Part shown: piece after piece, positions 62,778 through 64,000 of the stretch | Layout: each line of letters begins with the position of its first letter | Numbering within the stretch: position 1 is the stretch's first letter | NCBI RefSeq assembly: GCF_000006565.2 | Contig: NC_031477.1 | Coordinates: forward strand, 2,326,043-2,390,042 | Length of the DNA stretch: 64,000 nt | Direction: 5' to 3' | Origin: Toxoplasma gondii ME49 | Lineage: Eukaryota > Apicomplexa > Conoidasida > Eucoccidiorida > Sarcocystidae | Translations under genes and position numbers: made by a program | The notes under the pieces: generated by a model | Seen by the model: the letters and a program-made list of their open reading frames with translations, nothing else | What the model was told of the DNA's origin: nothing | Database searches by the model: none

Positions 62778-63885
62778 TATGCATGCAAGCGTATACACAT
62801 GTGCATGCAAAGTTGTGTACGACCGTGTAGTTGTTTGTTTACCGACACAGCGCGTTGCGGTGTGAAAGGACGGTGTTTCCTGCAGAGATTCGAGGCGCGA
62901 GAGTTTTCGACAAAGCTCGCCACCGGTGTTTTCGTCTGTGTCTTTCTCTCTCGAGGAAAACGCATGCACACCCCTGCCTAGATAGAAGAGCAAGCGCGTA
63001 TGCATTTGGCTGTGGATAGACTAGAGACGCCGCTCTAGAATGACGTATGTGCACCGGAGCAGATGTCGAAAGAGCGGTGCGGGGAAGATGAGTCAGTGTC
63101 GCCTGCGTCTCTTCCGAATCGTTTGCGTCTCAAATGCGCTTCTTGCCAGTCGATTCGCGGACAAGACGGAGAAATGAAGATGTTTCGCGAGGGGAACATG
63201 GCGACGGTCTACACATGGAAACAGAGCACAGGTTGCTGGGAACGAGTGGGCGAAGTCGTAGGCGCAGCCAAACAGTCAACGCACTACGAAGGTGACGCTG
63301 TAAGGTTGAAATGCAGAAAAACGGCGCATGCATGCACGGAAAATATCGAAAACAGAAGCGCCTCTAGTACCAGCGCAGCAAGCAGTCAGCCTCCGTCTCG
63401 CTCTGCAGAAATGAAGTCGCGTGTCTCTGCAACTGCAGAGTTGAGGAGTCGTGAAATATGTCTGTCTATACTTGAACATTTGAAAAGTTACGAACGGTCG
63501 TGAATAAAAAAAGATGAACATGTCGGTGAAAGTCACTTAACTGCTCAGAAGCATATAACTCCAGATATGTATGTGAAAAGATAGACAGACCGATTTACGG
63601 AGAAACCGTAGGGATATATATGTATATATATATATATATGTATATATGTATATATATATATGTATATATATCAATGGCATAACGGCATTTGCCCAGATTC
63701 TACGGTTGTTTGGGTCGGCGTATAAGCAACAATTTACTTGTTGCAGGAAGACTTCTAAAAGTTATTTGTGAACATGGGAGTGTCGTCAGTTTCCTTTCTT
63801 GTCAGTACTTCGAAGCAGGCGAGTACGATCACATTTTCAAAGTTGAAATTGGAGAAAGCGGCGCCCACAAACCTCTCCCCTTTAG
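57546..63885 (+). CDS. PLAA: Phospholipase A2-activating protein homologue (PLAA/Doa1/Ufd3), 3' end outside window
   Basis: PLAA/Doa1 binds ubiquitin through its WD40 propeller and PFU domain and Cdc48/p97 through its PUL domain, supporting ubiquitin homeostasis and ubiquitin-dependent sorting or degradation. Ten exons chain perfectly in phase: 57546-57929, 58290-58431, 58969-59073, 59615-59800, 60164-60312, 61128-61183, 61722-61794, 62427-62501, 63150-63291, 63819-63885 (ending in phase 2 at TTTAG/GTGCG). About 459 residues are visible. Exons 1-6 give the propeller (ELVSGSLDSSVVVWSLEE, GHEGPVCSLAEV, LLVTGSQDKALNFWSISG, FFTASDDCTCKVWEV, LPTGDIVTCCEDGKLR). Exons 7-8 are an Ala/Gln/Glu linker. 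Exons 9-10 begin the PFU domain (REGNMATVYTWKQSTGCW, RVGEVVG, EYDHIFKVEIGESG). The rest of PFU and PUL lie beyond base 64000. The ATG at 57546 is preferred over the in-frame ATG at 57303 because the propeller starts right after it. Confidence 0.95.
60385..60448. repeat. (TA)n microsatellite in PLAA intron 5
   Basis: An interrupted TA tract lies between PLAA exons 60164-60312 and 61128-61183. Further runs in the same intron are at about 60500-60521 and 60950-61030. Confidence 0.9.
62695..62782. repeat. (TA)n / (CATATA)n microsatellite ending in TGCATGCA, PLAA intron 8
   Basis: A run of alternating ATATAC and TA units lies between PLAA exons 62427-62501 and 63150-63291 and is followed directly by ATGCATGCAAG. 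A similar tract lies at 63614-63671 in the next intron, and another at the window's right edge (about 63955-64000). Confidence 0.85.
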
Positions 63886-64000
63886 GTGCGTCGCACTCCA
63901 TCTCTTCCTCAGCTCTGTACTTGGCCATTCCCTGCATTACCATGCATATACCTGTACATATATGTTTATATATATATATATGTATATTTATAAATATATA

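Overview
The window is nuclear DNA of an apicomplexan, most likely a tissue-cyst-forming coccidian (Toxoplasma/Neospora/Hammondia group). The evidence is: many short exons with GT/AG introns, introns full of (TA)n microsatellites, a dispersed TGCATGC(A) word, very long low-complexity insertions in coding exons, and an intact intraflagellar-transport gene, which flagellated-gamete coccidia keep and Plasmodium lacks. The species cannot be fixed by reading alone. There are no bacterial-type operons, IS elements or CRISPR arrays.

Layout from left to right. 2-544 (+) is the 3' end of a gene for a protein with a C-terminal membrane anchor. 2203-26503 (-) is a complete IFT172 gene that I resolved into 35 exons, about 1,864 codons; 34 of them chain in frame and one junction, near 20.3-20.9 kb, stays open. 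26.5-30.1 kb is a divergent interval that may hold a small unrecognised minus-strand gene. 30147-35827 (+) is a five-exon gene with a clean reading frame and no recognised family. 35.8-37.6 kb is a convergent intergenic gap. 37594 to about 53.85 kb (-) is a giant gene with two exons of 8.0 and 6.4 kb; the protein exceeds 5,000 residues, begins with WD/beta-propeller-like sequence and may be very distantly RAB3GAP2-like (weak). 53.9-57.5 kb is a divergent promoter interval with a roughly 600-bp pyrimidine tract. 57546 to beyond the window (+) is the PLAA/Doa1/Ufd3 homologue, a WD40-PFU-PUL ubiquitin-binding Cdc48 cofactor; ten exons are visible, and the end of PFU and all of PUL lie outside.

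The genes do not form one pathway. IFT172 serves flagellum assembly, relevant to the microgamete. PLAA serves Cdc48/p97-dependent ubiquitin handling. The other genes are lineage-specific or unassigned. Exon boundaries come from reading splice sites and checking that phases chain, not from transcripts. Homology statements rest on remembered family sequences, and no search was run.
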